From an uncultured Pseudomonadales bacterium (GTDB taxonomy: Bacteria; Pseudomonadota; Gammaproteobacteria; Pseudomonadales; Azotimanducaceae), in contig CAJJAX010000007.1 of assembly GCA_905182155.1 (NCBI GenBank), positions 1 through 64,000 of the forward strand: a DNA stretch of 64,000 nucleotides. The letters are read 5' to 3'. The translations under genes and the position numbers were made by a program. Below, one piece after another: positions 61,301 to 64,000 of the stretch. Numbering within the stretch: the stretch's first letter is position 1; every line of letters starts with the position of its first letter. The notes below the pieces were generated by a model. The model did no database searches, was not told the DNA's origin, and saw nothing but the letters and a program-made list of their open reading frames with translations.

Positions 61301-61503
61301 GGACGAATGAACGACTCCGGCCCATCATGATGACCACACTCACCACAGTGCTGGGTTTGCTGCCGATGGCCTTGGGCTTTGGTGAAGCGGCTGAACTCAG
61401 AACCCCCATGGCGGTCACGGTGATTGGTGGCTTGATGATGTCGACCTTACTCACGTTGGTTGTGATTCCAGTGGTCTACCTTGTTCTGGATCGAAGCGAA
61501 TGA
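58321..61503 (+). CDS. RND family efflux permease (first of two)
   Basis: A 1060-residue, 12-helix inner-membrane pump of the HAE/AcrB superfamily. It has SIARPVTVCMVTIAAMLFG as helix 1, two large periplasmic loops, and in helix 4 the sequence VGMLMDNAIVVLENIARR, with Asp-Asn instead of the Asp-Asp of AcrB. That pair is common in the branch with tandem RND genes. Helices 7-12 end MMTTLTTVLGLLPMALGFG and VVIPVVYLVLDRSE. It starts 9 bp after the adaptor stop, and its stop overlaps the next RND start (ATGA). Hydrophobic compounds or metabolites are possible substrates. Confidence 0.93.
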   Translation: MSLAARSIARPVTVCMVTIAAMLFGSISLDRLGLTLLPELTYPTLTIRTEFDGAAPAEVEEQVTRRIEQRVGVVNGVRKMHSISAAGQSDVILEFRWGADMEMASIEVREKLDLVRLPIELDKPALLRLNPNLDPIYRFSLTLDSADAASVEALQSLRRYADEFLKRKLDAVSGVAATIVAGGFEDEVAVFVDQAKLAQLDLTVADLGQRLQETNVNLSGGTLEDGAQEYLVRTLNQFTTIDDIRSTIIFQRGGQIIRLADVAEVKEGQKDRDAIMRVNGLQAIEVSLYKEGDGNTVEVAANIRAEIERLTKNLGEGMVLTPIYDQSEFIESAISEVKLAAFQGAGLAVLVLFLFLKQIRVTLIIAVTVPASVMMTFAMMRLFDISLNVMSLGGIALAVGMLMDNAIVVLENIARRREQGESQRQASQTGGAEVSGAVLASTLTTIAVFLPLAFVEGIAGQLFKDQALTVTFALMTSLLLALTLIPMLSALGSQAESEARPTAATNEDALKQTRIDQRITDGLLRVIYAALGLAATVLRLLIRPVMLGFDLLYAALARGYARLLERALQSPGTTILISLALLGSSGLLLNRLALELIPNISQGEFEVSLELPPGTRIENTDRLIEKVQKGLQREAMVERTYSVAGTGGRMDASAVSGGENLGSITVVLAADDTGTAEARTMQQVRRVLNDEPALKYSLERPQFFTFSTPLEIEVTGTDLDGIRSVAESLVSLMASSGDFSDIESTILSGYPELQIEFDQDRIAALGLTVPQVAGRVVDKVKGNVPTEFTFQDKKIDIRLRVDEGSRNSKSDLENLIVNPESSEQVRLKTVATIFEAVGPADIQRLGQQRVGIVRANPLGDDLAEGAAKVEQLLNQIPHPLGIKSNVGGQSEEMASSFNSLAFALLLALILVYLVMASLFESLLHPFVIMFTIPLAGIGAVLALVLTNTPVSVVVFIGGILLVGIVVNNAIVLVDRVNQLRRQSGYTKLDALVSGTNERLRPIMMTTLTTVLGLLPMALGFGEAAELRTPMAVTVIGGLMMSTLLTLVVIPVVYLVLDRSE

Positions 61504-64000
61504 ATCTAGCAAATTTTGCCGTCAACCGGCCGGTCACGATCACGATGTTCTTTTTGGGCATGGCGATGATGGGGCTCTTCGCGGGTAGTCGATTGGCCTT
61601 AGAGGAGTTCCCAGAGATGGAAATTCCCTTTGTCGGCATCGGGATCCAGTACCCCAGTGCGACCCCGGAGGAGGTTGAAGAAAATCTCGCCAAACCGGTA
61701 GAAGAAGCCTTGTCGCTGATGAGTGGGGTGCAACAGATTAACACCAACAGTTACCCGGGCTTCCTCTGGGTGAGTGTGCTGCTTGATTTTACGACGGACA
61801 TCGCAGGCAAAGGCATTGAAGCCAAAGACCTGATCGAGAATACCCGGAACCGATTGCCGGAATCAGTGCGATACATTGAGTTACGACAGGCCGACCCCAA
61901 TGCCGAGCCGATGCTGAATGTCATGTTTACAGCGCCAAACCTGGATAAAGAAACCGCCTTCGAACTCTTGGATCAAGAGGTGAAACAACGCATTGAGCGC
62001 ATCCGAGGGGTCAACTCGGTAGAGCTCTTTGGCGCCGATAAGCGGTATATTATGATTTCGCTTGACCAGTTCAAACTTGAGAGTTTTGGGCTCGACATGT
62101 TCAGTGTTCGTCGTCGTCTACAAGCCGAGAATTTTTTCACCTCTGCGGGCGACGTCGAAGTGGGCTTAACCGAATTTAGAGTGCGACCGGTCGGGCAGTT
62201 CAACAGTCTGGCCGATATCGAAAACCTGAACTTTGGCGCGCTGGGCATCAAGCTGAAAGATTTTGCGGCGGTCGAATTTGCGCCCCAGGATCGATCGGAA
62301 CGACGCCGCGTGAATGGCGCTGATTCGTTAGGGATATCGGTCTTTAAAAAGCCTGAGGCTAATTTGGTGGCGGTTGCCCAGGCGGTGGAAGATGAGCTGG
62401 ATGCAGCGTTTTCCGAAGAGGTCTTAGCCGATATTATCGTGACGCCGCTGGACAGTGCGGCTCGAGGCGTGATTACGGCATTGTCGGACTTGCGCGATAG
62501 CGGTCTTTTGGGCGGCTTTTTATCCCTTGTGACGTTACTGCTGTTCATTCGGCGTTGGCGCAGCTCTCTGGTGATTGCGGCCACCGTGCCGTTGTCGCTC
62601 TGCGCGACCCTTGGGGTTATGTATTTTATGGGCATGACCCTCAATATCCTGTCGCTTGTGGGATTGATGTTGGCGGTTGGTTTGTTGGTGGATAATAGCG
62701 TGGTGGCGAGTGAAGCGATCGACTACCGGCGCCGGGCAGGGCTGTTGCCAAAGCAGGCCTCGGTGGCAGGCGTTCAAGACATCAATATGGCGATCACCGC
62801 CGGTACCCTGACCACCGTTATTGTCTTTGTTCCCAGCTTCATGACCGACATTCAACAGGTTGCCGTGATTCAACAGAATATCGCCGTTCCGTTATGCGTG
62901 TCGCTAATTGCGAGCTTGCTCATCGCGCAGACTTTGGTGCCAACGGCCGCGGCGCGATTGATCACAGAAGACGTGGCGCCAACGCCGATTATTGACCGAA
63001 TTGCTGGGGTTTATACACACCTGATCCGCGTAACCTTGCGGCATCGCTTGATCGCATTTGTGATCAGCTGCTTAGTGCTGCTCAGCAGCTTCTGGGCCTA
63101 TCAGCAGCTGGATGTGAATATGAACCCGGATTCGGAGTCGCCCAGGCTAGACCTTAGATTTAAAATGCGGGGCTCCGTTGATATCGAGGGGATTGAAAGT
63201 TTTGTTGATGAACTCGAGGACTATCTAACGGTCAATAAGGACCGTTTTTACATCAAAGACATGTTCAGTCGCTACGATGTGGACTCGGGTAACATTAGCC
63301 TCGTGTTGTATGAAGATGCGCCCCTGTCGCCGAAAGTAATCGAGCGCATGATCGAAGCCAAGCTGCCCGTGCTGCCGGATGTTCGGGTGGCCTTTGGGGG
63401 CAAACATCGCGGATTTGGCGGGGGTAATAATGGCCTGTCGCTGCGGTTGATCGGACCCTCGACTGATGTTTTGATTGAAGAAGGCGATCAACTCATTGAG
63501 GTGATGGAGAGCATTGATGGGCTCACGAATGTCAGGACCAATTATGAATCTCGCCGCCAGGAAGTAGTCATTCGAATGAAGCCGGAAGCCGCTGGGCTGT
63601 ATGACGTTACGGCCCGTCAAATTGCGCAATCGGTTTCAACTGCGTTCGGCATTCAGTTGTCGCGCGGTCTTCAGCAGCCCAACCGAGAATACGAAATCTG
63701 GATGGGGCTAAAAGATGGTCGAGATGCAACGCTGGCTGATCTTCGAAACCTCCCGCTCCTCGCGCCAGGTGGCAATCGAGTGGCCCTAACGACGGTTGCT
63801 GATTTAGAAATCAGAAGTTCTTTGCGATCGATCCGACGAGAAAACCGAGAAACCGAAGTGCAAGTTCAGTTCGATTTGGATGAGGGCACCACCCCGGATC
63901 AGGCCAGTGCCTTGGTTGAAGCGTTAATGGAAGACTATCAGCTGCCGCCAGGTTATAGCAGCGAGCAAGGGCCCGGGTTTAGGATCGATATTGAAATGGC
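61500..64000 (+). CDS. RND family efflux permease (second of two), 3' end beyond the window
   Basis: The first 833 residues of a second RND permease, beginning MNLANFAVNRPVTITMFFLG at an ATG overlapping the preceding stop. It has LEEFPEMEIPFVGIGIQYPSA (in part) in the first loop and helix 4 VGLLVDNSVVASEAIDYRR, again Asp-Asn. It is quite unlike its neighbour in sequence, so the two probably form a heteromeric trimer with one shared adaptor. The last helices lie beyond 64000. Confidence 0.92.
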   Translation, partial: MNLANFAVNRPVTITMFFLGMAMMGLFAGSRLALEEFPEMEIPFVGIGIQYPSATPEEVEENLAKPVEEALSLMSGVQQINTNSYPGFLWVSVLLDFTTDIAGKGIEAKDLIENTRNRLPESVRYIELRQADPNAEPMLNVMFTAPNLDKETAFELLDQEVKQRIERIRGVNSVELFGADKRYIMISLDQFKLESFGLDMFSVRRRLQAENFFTSAGDVEVGLTEFRVRPVGQFNSLADIENLNFGALGIKLKDFAAVEFAPQDRSERRRVNGADSLGISVFKKPEANLVAVAQAVEDELDAAFSEEVLADIIVTPLDSAARGVITALSDLRDSGLLGGFLSLVTLLLFIRRWRSSLVIAATVPLSLCATLGVMYFMGMTLNILSLVGLMLAVGLLVDNSVVASEAIDYRRRAGLLPKQASVAGVQDINMAITAGTLTTVIVFVPSFMTDIQQVAVIQQNIAVPLCVSLIASLLIAQTLVPTAAARLITEDVAPTPIIDRIAGVYTHLIRVTLRHRLIAFVISCLVLLSSFWAYQQLDVNMNPDSESPRLDLRFKMRGSVDIEGIESFVDELEDYLTVNKDRFYIKDMFSRYDVDSGNISLVLYEDAPLSPKVIERMIEAKLPVLPDVRVAFGGKHRGFGGGNNGLSLRLIGPSTDVLIEEGDQLIEVMESIDGLTNVRTNYESRRQEVVIRMKPEAAGLYDVTARQIAQSVSTAFGIQLSRGLQQPNREYEIWMGLKDGRDATLADLRNLPLLAPGGNRVALTTVADLEIRSSLRSIRRENRETEVQVQFDLDEGTTPDQASALVEALMEDYQLPPGYSSEQGPGFRIDIEM

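Overview
The window is a continuous stretch of a gammaproteobacterial chromosome of moderate GC content. The block from about 28.8 to 53.5 kb keeps much of the gene order of Pseudomonas and its relatives: rnm-like, GNAT, purB-hflD-mnmA-nudJ, clpS-clpA, infA-ate-aat-trxB, ftsK-lolA-rarA-crcB-serS-cysG, tusDCBE and yccA. The tripartite tricarboxylate transporter, the NupC and Npt-type carriers and the 2-methylcitrate genes suggest a free-living, probably marine heterotroph. I cannot name the genus. No rRNA, tRNA, CRISPR array, insertion sequence or prophage was seen.

Layout. 0-4.1 kb: a serC-like aminotransferase followed by tctCBA, with an in-frame TGA in tctC. 4.2-9.8 kb: an Npt-type carrier, a C39-peptidase/ABC-like protein whose ATPase domain has lost its motifs, its HlyD partner, and an SDR. 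9.7-12.2 kb: metA and a MATE transporter behind a SAM-II riboswitch. 12.3-17.7 kb: a compact minus-strand run of six genes (VWA protein, membrane J-protein, acyl-CoA dehydrogenase-like protein, HAD phosphatase, class III aminotransferase, SDR). 17.7-25 kb: a 5'-nucleotidase, cysB, cysH, thrH, prpB, prpC and rraA. 25-28.8 kb: a DUF349 protein, a 0.8-kb gene-poor stretch and a lipoprotein. 28.8-43 kb: the conserved housekeeping block, including moaCDE, rluE and a complete N-degron set (aat, ate, clpS, clpA). 43.8-53.5 kb: ftsK to yccA. 53.5-64 kb: a secreted helical protein, nupC, an LD-carboxypeptidase and an MFP-RND-RND efflux operon that runs off the end.

Two features stand out. First, seven conserved genes (J-protein, prpC, moaC, clpA, trxB, tusC, tusE) are each broken by one frameshift. 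In all seven the second half lies in the +1 frame, usually at a homopolymer or at a CCC or GGG codon. An eighth possible case is the 3' end of cysG. Insertion errors in the assembly are the simplest explanation, but the tusE site (CCC TGA C) looks like a programmed +1 site. Second, several intergenic regions carry short degenerate tandem repeats of 13-16 bp, each with its own unit sequence, near prpB, rraA, trxB and the rnm-like gene.
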